Positions 55,988 to 64,000 of a DNA stretch of 64,000 nt are shown one piece after another. Each line of letters opens with the position of its first letter. The stretch's first letter is position 1. The translations under genes were made by a program, and so were the position numbers. The stretch covers positions 124,001 to 188,000 of the forward strand of contig CAWJSE010000003.1 in assembly GCA_963845445.1 (NCBI GenBank), given 5' to 3'. The DNA is from JABDBL01 sp963845445. Its GTDB lineage: Bacteria; Cyanobacteriota; Vampirovibrionia; Obscuribacterales; Obscuribacteraceae. The notes under the pieces were generated by a model, which was given only the letters and a program-made list of their open reading frames with translations, did no database searches and had not been told where the DNA came from.

Positions 55988-56938
55988 ATGGCAAAAATCT
56001 CTGCTATAGAACTGCTATCTAAAGAAACAGGTTCTCTGCCAGTTAACCGCCAGAAGATTAGCATAGAGCCTGATATAGCTAAACCGCTGCGATATTTTTC
56101 ATGGTGGTTACCAGCATTTGGGATAGCCTGGTCTTTAGTATATTTTTCTTTGATACCAGACCCAATAGACAATTTGCGTGCATACTATCCACTCATTGGT
56201 CTTGGATTTTTTACAGGGATTCTAGCTAATATTAGTGCCGTAGGCGGTGGACTTGTCTTTATTCCAGCCATGCTTTTCTTCTTTCATTTTCCGGCATTAA
56301 CTGCGTTAAAAGCAACCCTAGCTTCACAATCTATTGCTCTTACAAGCGGGTCAATTGCCTGGTATCAAACTGGGAAGGTTAATACTAAATTGCTACTATA
56401 TGCGATACCAGGCTTACTGATTGGTAGCACTATTAGTTCGCTTATAATTCACCCTAACGCTTTTTTAATTAGGACAATTTTTGGGCCAGTTTCAATAGTG
56501 GTAGGCATTGCCACAGTCCTTATGCTTAATCAGCCAAAGACACAGCCAACAATAACGTCAGCTAAGTCTTTGCCTTTATTCTTAATCTCCATATTAGGTG
56601 GCATGATTACTGGCTGGATTTCGATTGGTGAAGGAGAAGTAATTGCTGCGTATCTGATGCTTGCTTGTGGCGCTAGTGCGGCAAGCAGTATTGGATTGGG
56701 TGTTATCTTGCTAGCTATAAATTCTATTTATCTCACGCTTATTCATAGTTTCTTTCTAGGCGGAGTTCCTTGGAATATTGCTTGTTTAACAATGCTGGGA
56801 GCTGTATATGGAGCCAGATTGGCACCATATTTATCACAGTGGATAGACCAGAGAGTGTTAAAAATTGTTTTTGCTATTATTGCCATCGGTGATGGCATAC
56901 TCTTTTTGATTCAGGCATATATTCATGGAATTAAATAA
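55988..56938 (+). CDS. TauE/SafE-family membrane exporter
   Basis: 316 aa, about eight membrane helices. GLGFFTGILANISAVGGGLV, LKATLASQSIALTSG and VVGIATVLML are typical of the TauE/SafE (DUF81) group that moves sulfite, sulfonates or other small anions. AAGGATAA just before the ATG. Cargo gene; substrate unknown. Confidence 0.85.
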   Translation: MAKISAIELLSKETGSLPVNRQKISIEPDIAKPLRYFSWWLPAFGIAWSLVYFSLIPDPIDNLRAYYPLIGLGFFTGILANISAVGGGLVFIPAMLFFFHFPALTALKATLASQSIALTSGSIAWYQTGKVNTKLLLYAIPGLLIGSTISSLIIHPNAFLIRTIFGPVSIVVGIATVLMLNQPKTQPTITSAKSLPLFLISILGGMITGWISIGEGEVIAAYLMLACGASAASSIGLGVILLAINSIYLTLIHSFFLGGVPWNIACLTMLGAVYGARLAPYLSQWIDQRVLKIVFAIIAIGDGILFLIQAYIHGIK

Positions 56939-56961
56939 CGGCAATGCTACTTTAGGTATAA

Positions 56962-57285
56962 CTAAGCAACTCCAGGCAAGTCTTTACCAAAACCTTTAAA
57001 TCTATTAGCGTCTAGCTTTGTGTATTTAACCGTATGAGCTATATTTTTGTGGCCGAGGTAAGCTTGGATACTTCTTGTGTCTGTACCTGCATTAGCCAAT
57101 TGATAGCCTTTCGCATGGCGAAGCTGGTGCGGGTGTACTGCAAACTCTAAACCGGCAGCGATACCAAGTCTTTCTATTAGCCGGTTGATAGCGAATCTGG
57201 TAAATGGCGTTTTTCTTTCTGAAATAAAAACAAATGGAGAATTAGGATTTAAGCGTTTTAGCTCTCTAAGTCTCGCTTGTTTTCT
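56962..57285 (-). pseudogene. Tyrosine recombinase catalytic fragment
   Basis: The minus strand reads PNSPFVFISERKTPFTRFAI, then FAVHPHQLRHAKGYQLANAG, TDTRSIQAYLGHKNI and HTVKYTKLDANRFKGF. HxLRH, LGHKN and VKYT are the C-terminal catalytic residues. The N-terminal two thirds are gone. It belongs to a different integrase type from the P4-like pair, pointing to another past element. Confidence 0.8.
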
Positions 57286-57498
57286 TTAAGATGTCCATAT
57301 TTACATATCTCCGTGAGGAGATCTTCCAATTGATCTAAAGCTTGATCTGTTGCGTGTCTCAAACTAACTTTTCCATTCTTCCATTCGGATTAATTCTATC
57401 ATAGGACAAAGTTGTGAAGTCGACATACTATTCCGTGTTCAAGAATCCCGAGACCAGGCAAACAATTAGCCCAATTAGAACGCTCAAGACAGCGGCGG
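57286..57498. other. Gap left of relaxase
   Basis: A minus-strand stretch NGKVSLRHATDQALDQLEDL, then LTEICKYG, looks like coding relic but has no start or stop of its own. No full gene. Confidence 0.3.
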
Positions 57499-59169
57499 TC
57501 ACAATCGAGTATGGATTATCTGTGTCGCAGGATGAGTAGGCCCCTCCTGCTTCAGTTCTTTTACCCTAACATGGCGTTGCCGATCTTTCTCTAACACCGG
57601 ATCAGCGAAACGAAGAGACAGTCCTTTAATAGCAGACAGTGTTGCAACCAGCACCTTGAACTCATCCGAACCTCCCACAACCACTGGCTTGCCGCTAAAC
57701 CGCTCTTCTGCCAATGATAGGGCTAATAGAGTTGATACTTCTGTCACTTCTGGCACGGTGATTGCAGTCGCTTCATCGGCAACCACACCGCCGTCCTGTG
57801 TTCGGTAAATAACTTTGCCATTTTTGAAAACGGTCGGCTTTAGTTGAGGTTTTATAACATCTTTAGCATCTTCAAAACTGTCAACGGTCAATAATGTTTG
57901 AGCGATCTCTCGTCTATAGTTCTTCCGTTTTCTTAAAATGCGCAACGCTTCGGCATCACCTTCTTCGGCGCGACTGGCCAGATACTGGTCCCACGTCTGC
58001 GCCCGTGATTGTTCTCGAATTGCTTTATTTTGTTCCTGTTCACGCTGTTTCAACTCGGCAAAATCTATTTTCATTTCCTGGGAAAGCTCGTGATAGATGG
58101 TTCTCTTTGATTTCTTATCCAAATCCGTGTTTACTTTCACCGAATTACGTCTTTGCCGATACCAGTCTTTGAGCTTGATTCCGTGCTCGTTATGCTTGGA
58201 TCGCAAGTCAGCTAGGGCTTTTGTTTTTGCCTGACGATTGGCTTCCTGAACCTTTTGGAACTCCGCATACAGAGAATTCATACCCAGCGACTTATGCAAG
58301 CCCGGTTGATATTGCTTGAGCGGTTTGCCCTGGTTTTGAGACGGCTTATATATCCCAAAACGGTCAGTCAATGATTTGGAAGAGAGTTGCCGGTTCAATG
58401 AACTTGCCTTAATCCCAACAGTACCGTCCGCTGTAGCTATTACTAGTCCTGCCCCTTTGGGCTTGATTACAGCACCATATGGAGTGAGCAAATCGTGCAC
58501 GTCTTGCCATCCCTTCGCTTCTTGCAATACCTGCTTGAGTTGGTCACCCACGTTTTCATTTAACCAACGCAAAAAGGACTCTTCTTGCTTGTACGCTTCT
58601 AGTTCGCCAACTTTGGCAAACCGTGTTCCCTGTCCAATGCGATTATCCTGGTACAATCCGTGCTTGATTTCTAGAGCTTTCGCTAGGCTATCTAGCTTGT
58701 AGTAAGGATAATACGGCTCGACACTACGAAATGTTTTCGGATGGATTTTGTTAATGGCAATATGCAGATGAAAATGATCTGTGTCTTCATGTACAGCGCT
58801 GATTCGCTGATGCTTAGCAAATCCCAAACCGGCGCAAATCGTATCTTCGATATCTTCCGCTTGCTCTCGATTCAATTGTTCCCAATGCGGTAGGGAAACA
58901 ACCAGATGATATGTCTTGTCTGATTTAGCTCGCTGATTTTCGGCTTGAGTAGCCAATACCTCGGCAATTGCAACCGCCGGCGTATTGGATTGACAGTTTG
59001 AGATTCGATACCAAGCAACTTTCTCACCGTCTTTCTTCTCATCCATAATGTATCGGGCAGTCCGCGCAAACAAGATAGACTCATTGTCTTTAGCATTTAA
59101 TATATAACGCCCGAGCCGATCAAAACGCGACTTTTCGCTCGTCTTGCGCTCTATTACTTTAATAATCAT
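57499..59169 (-). CDS. traI: Conjugative relaxase, RP4 TraI-like (MOBP)
   Basis: 556 aa. Opens the transfer strand at oriT and stays linked to it. Candidate nucleophile Tyr 22 (FDRLGRYILN) sits where RP4 TraI has Tyr 22. Motif III is VHEDTDHFHLHIAINKIHP (residues 126-144) with the histidine metal site. The rest is helical and basic; no primase is present (RP4 TraI is about 730 aa). The start overlaps the traJ stop by 4 nt. Mobilization needs a coupling protein and mating channel from elsewhere. Confidence 0.92.
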   Translation of the reverse strand: MIIKVIERKTSEKSRFDRLGRYILNAKDNESILFARTARYIMDEKKDGEKVAWYRISNCQSNTPAVAIAEVLATQAENQRAKSDKTYHLVVSLPHWEQLNREQAEDIEDTICAGLGFAKHQRISAVHEDTDHFHLHIAINKIHPKTFRSVEPYYPYYKLDSLAKALEIKHGLYQDNRIGQGTRFAKVGELEAYKQEESFLRWLNENVGDQLKQVLQEAKGWQDVHDLLTPYGAVIKPKGAGLVIATADGTVGIKASSLNRQLSSKSLTDRFGIYKPSQNQGKPLKQYQPGLHKSLGMNSLYAEFQKVQEANRQAKTKALADLRSKHNEHGIKLKDWYRQRRNSVKVNTDLDKKSKRTIYHELSQEMKIDFAELKQREQEQNKAIREQSRAQTWDQYLASRAEEGDAEALRILRKRKNYRREIAQTLLTVDSFEDAKDVIKPQLKPTVFKNGKVIYRTQDGGVVADEATAITVPEVTEVSTLLALSLAEERFSGKPVVVGGSDEFKVLVATLSAIKGLSLRFADPVLEKDRQRHVRVKELKQEGPTHPATQIIHTRL

Positions 59170-59522
59170 AGGCTGCGAGCCTGTTCCAGTACCAGTTTTG
59201 CAATGAAAATTTGTAGGCTTTCAATTTCCTGTAAGAGAGGTCCTACATTTTTGAGCGGTGTGCTACCGCCTTTGCCTTCGGATAGGCATTGTGCCAATAA
59301 ACCACCCAGGCGATCTTGATCAGCGTGCAATTTGGCAAGCCCTCTGATCGCCTCTTTGTCAAAGGCACTTTTGGGCTCATAGCCCTTCCCAAGATTTCGC
59401 AGAAACTCAGAGTTAGATAGCTTGGTGTCCTTTGCATTCGCTTTAATTTTTGCGAGTTCATCATCATCGCACCAAACTTCAATACGATTTTTTCGCGGGC
59501 GGCTTCCTCGATTTATAACCAT
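59166..59522 (-). CDS. traJ: TraJ-like relaxosome accessory protein
   Basis: 118 aa from the ATG of MVINRGSRPRKNRIEVWCDD, with GGGAGGG 9 nt upstream. Ribbon-helix-helix-type N-terminus (IEVWCDDDELAKIKANAK, LSNSEFLRNLGKGYEPKS) then a helical part (LAKLHADQDRLGGLLAQCL), exactly the RP4 TraJ layout. TraJ binds an inverted repeat next to nic and recruits the relaxase. Coupled to traI; divergent from traK across oriT. Confidence 0.88.
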   Translation of the reverse strand: MVINRGSRPRKNRIEVWCDDDELAKIKANAKDTKLSNSEFLRNLGKGYEPKSAFDKEAIRGLAKLHADQDRLGGLLAQCLSEGKGGSTPLKNVGPLLQEIESLQIFIAKLVLEQARSL

Positions 59523-59641
59523 AACAATTGCCCTCCCTGGTGTAGAACAGCCTTTTTGTGCCAAGCGTAAAGCGCGTTGAGCAACGAAGTTGCGACATAA
59601 GCTGTGCCGCAATCGTGACCGGACTGGTAGGCGACTTGTCG

Positions 59642-59670
59642 CGTACCGGTACGGCACACATCCTGCCTAC
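59642..59670. other. oriT: palindrome and nic site
   Basis: CGTACCGGTACG (59642-59653), a perfect palindrome, stands 6 bp before ATCCTG|C (nic predicted between 59665 and 59666), the RP4-type nick consensus. It lies between traJ and traK as in RP4. The palindrome is the candidate TraJ-binding site. Confidence 0.7.
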
Positions 59671-59716
59671 GAAATCTTACGTATTCTTCCAGCAAATTGC
59701 AACAATCGTCGGACAT

Positions 59717-59912
59717 GCTGTGACTTGCTCGAAGCTGCTGTGATGTGCTGGGGCATGCTGTGACTCGCTGGAAGCTGCTGTGTGATGTGCTGGAAGCTGC
59801 TGTGATCTGTTGGAAGCTGCTGTGATGTGCTTGGGTATGCTGTGACTTGCTGGAAGCTGCTGTGATGTGCTTGGGTATGCTGTGACTTGCTGGAAGCTGC
59901 TGTGATGTGCTG
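59717..59912. repeat. Tandem repeat array between nic and traK
   Basis: About ten units of 17, 20 and 23 bp built on GCTGTGA(T/C)(G/T)TGCT, such as GCTGTGACTTGCTGGAA. One 40-bp pair of units repeats twice exactly. In RP4 this stretch is the TraK-binding region of about 180 bp. The unit pattern could serve the same bending and binding job, or be iterons. Confidence 0.75.
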
Positions 59913-60005
59913 CAATCTTCCAAGACCATTACTGGAAATTGCTGCGGGACGCTGGGACAAACTGGAAATTGCTGGGTACGGCTGGGAGTTGCCGGGAGTG
60001 CGGCA

Positions 60006-60512
60006 GTGACTGATCAGCGGGAGCGGGTTCCGAATCCATTCCTGAATCTATGGGAGGAAGGTTCTTTTATTACCTGGCGCTACAATAGCGGCATAAAGTT
60101 AAGCACCTTCTCTATTACGGAGGCGATTTTGGAAAGAGAGAGAGTCGCTTCCACTCGGACGGCATGGGGAAAGGCACGCATCGCATTCCGCGCCAATCGT
60201 TTGGCTATTAAAGAACTGCTTGATGCAGACTGGCCGTTGACCACCATATATCAGCAGGCACAAGACTCACTTGCTGGAGTCTCTTACAGCCAGTTCACCT
60301 TTCTCGTCCGCAAAAACTTCCCGTCTATATCTCAACGGCGACGAGGCAACGACAAACCAACATCACAATCCATTGCATCAACTGAAATATCATCAGACAT
60401 TAGGTCACCAATACAACGAGAGTCAGCAAAAAATGAAAAACCAAGTGCTCCTGGAAGTCCAGCCAAATTCAAACCCGGACCAAGACTCCCAGACCCAAAA
60501 CTACTTTATTGA
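60006..60512 (+). CDS. traK: TraK-like oriT-binding protein
   Basis: 168 aa from the GTG with GGGAG 7 nt before it; no ATG is available in frame. LLDADWPLTTIYQQAQDSLA, VSYSQFTFLVRKNFP and the C-terminal FKPGPRLPDPKLLY parallel RP4 TraK, which wraps the leading region of oriT. Divergent from traJ. Overlaps traL by about 80 nt if the traL ATG at 60433 is used. Confidence 0.75.
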   Translation: MTDQRERVPNPFLNLWEEGSFITWRYNSGIKLSTFSITEAILERERVASTRTAWGKARIAFRANRLAIKELLDADWPLTTIYQQAQDSLAGVSYSQFTFLVRKNFPSISQRRRGNDKPTSQSIASTEISSDIRSPIQRESAKNEKPSAPGSPAKFKPGPRLPDPKLLY

Positions 60513-60888
60513 TTCAGCAGACAGAAAGGCTGAATCGATAAGGAATGTTCATTTTATTCTTCAAGGCAAAGGTGGCATCGGTAAGAGCTTCGTGTCTACC
60601 ATCATTGCTCAATTTGTTAAACAGCAAGACCCTAATGTATTATGCTTGGATACCGATCCTATCAATGCAACATTTTCCAGCTTCCCATCTCTAGGTGTGC
60701 GTTCAATCGTCCTGCTGGAAAAAAACAACATGATTAACGAGCGCCGCTTTGACGACATGATGGAGCAGATTCTGGAAGCTGATTCCAACGTCGTTGTTGA
60801 TAATGGCGCCGCTTCTTACGTCCCTATGTCGGGGGACCGCCCTGAACAAGAAATTATCGGTCTACACCTAACTGGGAGCGACCAGTAA
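60433..60888 (+). pseudogene. traL: TraL-like ParA-type ATPase, truncated
   Basis: VHFILQGKGGIGKSFVSTII is the Walker A region, followed by VLCLDTDPINATFSSFPSL, INERRFDDMMEQI and VVVDNGAASYVPMS, all as in IncP TraL. The homology stops at about 60840, where the DNA turns into an alcohol dehydrogenase fragment, giving a foreign tail (GDRPEQEIIGLHL). About the N-terminal half remains. Confidence 0.85.
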
Positions 60889-61234
60889 TGGATTTTACCA
60901 ATAGCTTGGGGGTTGACCACGTTGTTGAAGTCGGCGGAGCTAGTACGCTAGAGAAATCCCTTGAGGTCATTACATATGGTGGCACGATAAGTATAATCGG
61001 ACATGTTAGTGGTGACACAGTTGCTCTTAATTTGAGAAACATCCTCAGGAAAGGAGCGATTTTACAGGCATATATGTGGGCAGCCGACAAATGTTTGAGA
61101 AGATGAATAGCGCCATTGCTTTACACAAACTGAAACCAGTCATTGATAAATCATTTCCGTTTGCAGAGGCGCGCGAAGCCCTCCAATATCTAGAAAGCGG
61201 AGCACATTTCGGCAAAGTATGTATCAGCATTTAA
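60852..61234 (+). pseudogene. Zinc alcohol dehydrogenase-family C-terminal fragment, frameshifted
   Basis: NYRSTPNWERPVMDFTNSLG, then VDHVVEVGGASTLEKSL and YGGTISIIGHVSG continue, after one frame change near 61075, as VGSRQMFEKMNSAIALHKLK, then KPVIDKSFPFAEAREALQYL and FGKVCISI. This is the last third of a quinone-oxidoreductase-type alcohol dehydrogenase. Start and active-site half are missing. It abuts traL, a recombination joint. Confidence 0.8.
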
Positions 61235-61669
61235 GGTTGGCGCATGAATGTTGATCTGTAATGATGACATACCCATAGGCCAAATGTGGAACTGAAGGAC
61301 CTACTAATTGTCTACTAGCAATAAAACTCTAATTGATAATATATCACTTGTAATCAGAGACTACAGAGATTTCGACTATGAGGAATTGGTATTAAACTTG
61401 CAGGAAGGTAATTTATATAATGCTACATGGGATGCCGTTGCCAGCAAGTGATCGTTCAAGTTCACGCACAAGGACAGCGTTGTGGCAGCCATTCAAACGG
61501 CTCACGTCTCTGGAAGCCTTTGCTGTTCTCGCAGCGGCGAAGTTAATGACTAGATGGCTGTTCCAAAAACGCTCCGACAATGCGATATTCGATACGGCGC
61601 GTTTGTTATGGCAATATTGGTATCACTAGATATAAGCATGGAGGGTCTGGCAAAATGACGATTCAAAGT
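61235..61669. other. No confident gene at right end of element A
   Basis: Only short readings (for example 61308-61451, TSNKTLIDNISLVIRDY) without ribosome sites or families. It probably contains relics. Confidence 0.35.
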
Positions 61670-61690
61670 TGATCGGTTATTGATCGGCTA
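61670..61690 (+). promoter_or_regulatory. Arm-type sites, right end of element A
   Basis: TGATCGGTTA at 61670 and TGATCGGCTA at 61681, 11 bp apart, like those beside the left integrase. They lie 55 bp inside the right tRNA repeat. Confidence 0.7.
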
Positions 61691-61744
61691 GGAGCCATTT
61701 GCCACCCCCAAAAGAAAACCATCTTTCAGCGGAAACATAGATGG

Positions 61745-61797
61745 TGGGCGAGAGAGGACTTGAACCTCCAAGGATTGCTCCACTAGATCCTAAGTCT
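61745..61797 (-). repeat. att: tRNA-Leu(UAG) 3' half, shared by elements A and B
   Basis: Identical over 53 bp to 27521-27573. The anticodon stem is only partly paired here, and there is no 5' half to the right. It is the right end of element A and the left end of the next element. Confidence 0.85.
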
Positions 61798-61912
61798 TAT
61801 AAATTCTACTTGACAGCCTATTATATCTTGACATTTGGTCTCCGAAACGTCCATATATTCAGAAAGTTGTTTTGAAGTGGTTGGAAAGGGTACCATAGTG
61901 GCTTAAAATTCT

Positions 61913-61931
61913 TGAGACCTATGTGAGACCT
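61913..61931 (+). promoter_or_regulatory. Arm-type sites of element B
   Basis: TGAGACCT at 61913 and 61924, again 11 bp apart, directly before the integrase start. A different word from element A, so the integrase has other arm specificity. Confidence 0.5.
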
Positions 61932-61932
61932 A

Positions 61933-63154
61933 ATGCGAGAACAGAAAACCAAAAGATTAAAGTTGAGCAAAGCTTTTATTGATGAAGCTACGCCCGGATT
62001 GTATCACGATAGCGACCTCAGCGGCTTTCAGTTAGAGGTTACTCCGACTAGTAAGACCTATAGAGTACGTGCCAGGCAAAAGGGTGGCGGCATGGTTAAA
62101 GTGTTGATAGGCAAACATGGCCAGCCCTGGACTATCTCACAAGCAAGAGAAGCTGCTGCTAAATTTCTTCTGGAAATAAAACAAGGTATTAATCCTAATG
62201 AAAAGCGCAGAGAAGAAACACTAAAGAAAGCAGCAGCAAAAGAAACAACAACAGGCCGACAAGAAAAGACGCTCGCTAAATCTGCAAGCTGCCTTTGATG
62301 ACTATATAAATAGCAAGGGAATCAAGCCCTCCACTGCTTATGTTTATCGCTGTGATGTTGAGAAATGCCTTAAAGACTGGCTGGGTGAGCCTATTACTGA
62401 AATAACTTCAAAGATGGTTCAGGATAGACACGCTGAAATAAGCAAAACATTTCCTGGCCAAGCCAATCACACTATGCGTATTCTAAGGGCAGTCATAAAT
62501 CATGCCTCTGATATTCACTATGAAGAACACGGTATACCATTGATACTCATTAATCCTGTTAGAACATTGTCTAAGTTAAAACGCTGGAATAAATTACAGC
62601 CCAGGCAAGATGTTATTCGTGATGAGGATTTAAAAGCGTGGGCTAAAGCAGTAAACAATCTAAACAACAGCATTATATCTGCCTATTTATTTTTTACCTT
62701 AATGACAGGACTGAGGAAAAATGAGTCTGCAAGCCTCAAATGGGCAAATATAGATTTTAAATCAAAGTTTTTTACCATTGAAGATACTAAAAATAATCGT
62801 CAACATTATTTGCCATTGACTAAATTTACTATCGCAACTCTAGAGCATCTAAAATCTGTGCGCCAGAATGAATATGTTTTTCCCGGCAATAACGGACACA
62901 TTAAAGATGTTAGACATTATCTTGACTTAGTTGAACAAGCAAGCAAAGTCACATTCACGCTTCATACGCTGAGAAGAACTTTTACCACTATTGCTGCAAC
63001 CAGATTGCCGGAATATACAGTAAAGAAACTAACAAATCACATAGATAAAAGTGATGTGACTCAAGGTTACGCAATTATTGAAGTAGAAAAATTGCGCCAG
63101 CCACTTAATCAAGTTGAACATCACATTCTTAAATGTGCCGGAATCCTTAGGTAG
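61933..63154 (+). pseudogene. int: Tyrosine integrase of element B, frameshifted
   Basis: Frames 61933-62298 and 62414-63154. The arm part is DUF4102-like (GLYHDSDLSGFQLEVTPTSK). One extra base near 62225-62275 interrupts it; repaired it continues RRSLNLQAAFDDYINSKGIK. Catalytic part intact: TGLRKNESASLKW, TLHTLRRTF, TQGYAIIEV. The same family as the integrase of element A but clearly different, and similar to the fragment at 23078. Its own ATG is at 61933. Confidence 0.85.
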
Positions 63155-63230
63155 GTGGGCAGTTTATGACTTAACTTGACCCGTTATGATGACTTATGAT
63201 ATCCAATATATATTGCCCTTGAGTATTTAT

Positions 63231-63452
63231 ATGGAAGAAATCGTTCTGATAAATGAGCATAAAGCCTCTGAACGCTACGGTATGTCTGTAGCTTGGTTTC
63301 AGCGCAAAAGATGGGCTGGTGACGGTCCCCCTTATCAAAAGATTGGTAGCGCTGTTAGATACTCAGTTAAAGAATTAGACAGCTACTTTTGTTCTAAGGA
63401 TAAAAAGCGCACTAATACAAGCGATGAACAGCATCTGCACAGAAAGAACTGA
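63231..63452 (+). CDS. Excisionase-like HTH protein of element B
   Basis: 73 aa from the ATG of MEEIVLINEHKASERYGM (an earlier ATG at 63186 is possible). VAWFQRKRWAGDGPPYQKIG and SAVRYSVKELDSYF is the HTH_17/excisionase pattern. It follows the integrase on the same strand. Confidence 0.75.
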   Translation: MEEIVLINEHKASERYGMSVAWFQRKRWAGDGPPYQKIGSAVRYSVKELDSYFCSKDKKRTNTSDEQHLHRKN

Positions 63453-64000
63453 CTTACTAGTTTTGTCAATTATGAAAGTCGCTTTGGAAATTCGCTGGAA
63501 GCAATAGGCACACATATGCTGGTTGGGCAATTATTTTCTGGCCCACTTGCTGTATCATAATCGCATTTTTGATCAATACAGTATTTTGCAATGTCATTCC
63601 AATGTTTTATTGAATCTATGGGGATGGCTATCCCAAGCTGTTTTTCTTCATTGCATAGTTCACTATTGTCATAGCCCCAAATGTCATCACCAAATATTCT
63701 ATTTTTTGGTCTTGATATTGGATATGGTCTCCATGTGGGAGATTTAACCAGTCAAATCTTTTATACAAATCTAGTCCCAATTCTGATTGCACCTGTTGAT
63801 TATCGCAAAATATTACCTGAACACAAATCGCCATTTTAATAATTCTCTAAACGTTATCTGGAGCTATTATAGCACAAAATATTAAGCATTTCTCATGTCG
63901 CTTTTAGTTTATAATTATCCTGATTTGTATAATAGAATTTGACAAAATCTAATATTTATAAACTTGCTTTTGGTTTAATAATTATCTATAATGTCTAACA
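63453..64000. other. AT-rich end of window, no gene called
   Basis: About 550 bp without a convincing ORF. Short readings on both strands lack ribosome sites and known motifs. Confidence 0.4.

Larger units (their letters stand above)
27521..61797. mobile_element. Integrative mobilizable element A (about 34.2 kb)
   Basis: Bounded by 53-bp identical direct repeats (27521-27573 and 61745-61797), each the 3' half of a tRNA-Leu gene read on the minus strand. Paired TGATCGGTTA arm sites lie inside both ends (27691-27768 and 61670-61690). The left end carries a P4-like tyrosine integrase and an excisionase-like gene, the right end an RP4-like relaxosome region. No mating-pair-formation genes are seen, so transfer would need a helper. 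Cargo is rich in Abi, TPR, zinc-ribbon, IS and relic genes. Neither repeat has a tRNA 5' half. For this orientation the complete tRNA would be to the right, probably beyond the window. Confidence 0.85.

Noticed and set aside
59717..59912. Repeat array as a CRISPR
   Set aside because: Units of 17-23 bp follow each other without unique spacers, and no cas genes are present.
59513..59960. Minus-strand Ser/Gln/His-rich ORFs over the oriT repeats
   Set aside because: They are translations of the DNA repeat array, with no independent start signal.
61420..61629. 69-codon ORF near the right end of element A
   Set aside because: Low-complexity start, no family, no ribosome site.
63523..63834. Short ORFs at the right edge of the window
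   Set aside because: AT-rich, overlapping on both strands, without ribosome sites or known motifs.

Overview
The window (about 40% GC) looks like the chromosome of a free-living bacterium, carrying at least one large integrative element. Secreted and cytoplasmic TPR/kinesin-light-chain-like proteins with a W..NDAG N-terminus, small zinc-ribbon proteins and a PATAN/DUF4388 protein resemble genomes of non-photosynthetic Cyanobacteriota (Melainabacteria/Vampirovibrionia, Obscuribacter-like). That assignment is an inference from gene style; there is no rRNA or marker gene to prove it.

Left part, 1-27.5 kb, is chromosomal. It starts inside ligD (non-homologous end joining). Facing it is a stress cluster of two ferritin-like proteins, a hemerythrin-like protein and a UdgX-type uracil-DNA glycosylase. 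Next come lhr (large DNA helicase), several small envelope or secreted proteins, formate-tetrahydrofolate ligase, a VKOR/SPW membrane protein with a DUF1990 protein and an epimerase, a HAD-GH65 phosphorylase fusion broken by two frameshifts, an M28 peptidase, an NCS1 permease and a BMP-type substrate-binding lipoprotein. Decayed pieces of a second permease, a tyrosine recombinase and a second BMP gene lie between them.

From 27,521 to 61,797 lies a 34.2-kb element bounded by 53-bp direct repeats. Each repeat is the 3' half of a tRNA-Leu(UAG) gene, and pairs of 11-bp-spaced TGATCGGTTA arm sites sit inside both ends. The left end carries a tyrosine integrase and an excisionase-like protein. The right end carries an RP4-like mobilization block (traI relaxase, traJ, oriT, repeat array, traK, truncated traL), so it is an integrative mobilizable element. 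Cargo includes an intact AbiEi/AbiEii pair, three AbiEii C-terminal relics, a truncated SIR2-like gene, a lipoprotein/helical protein/serine hydrolase cassette, a TPR-matrixin protease and three nearly identical 1,718-bp IS3-family copies (one interrupts a TPR gene). It also carries an IS481-family copy, further tRNA 3' halves (two Arg, one Val) and several gene fragments.

The most unusual cargo is at 48.3-55.0 kb. A minus-strand four-gene set (TPR, TPR, double zinc ribbon, fusion protein) ends in a protein that joins two zinc ribbons, a Phd-like segment, a PATAN domain and an isolated GyrB transducer domain without ATPase or TOPRIM parts. Nearby, a four-helix membrane protein is followed directly by a mini-NusA containing only the N-terminal RNA-polymerase-binding domain and S1. 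Stand-alone pieces of gyrase and NusA in one mobile element suggest modulation or mimicry of host topology and transcription factors.

A second element begins at 61,745 with its own tRNA-Leu half, arm sites, frameshifted integrase and excisionase, and runs off the window, so two elements are probably in tandem at one tRNA locus. Many conserved genes contain single-base frameshifts, some in homopolymer runs. Real decay and consensus errors cannot be separated from the sequence alone.
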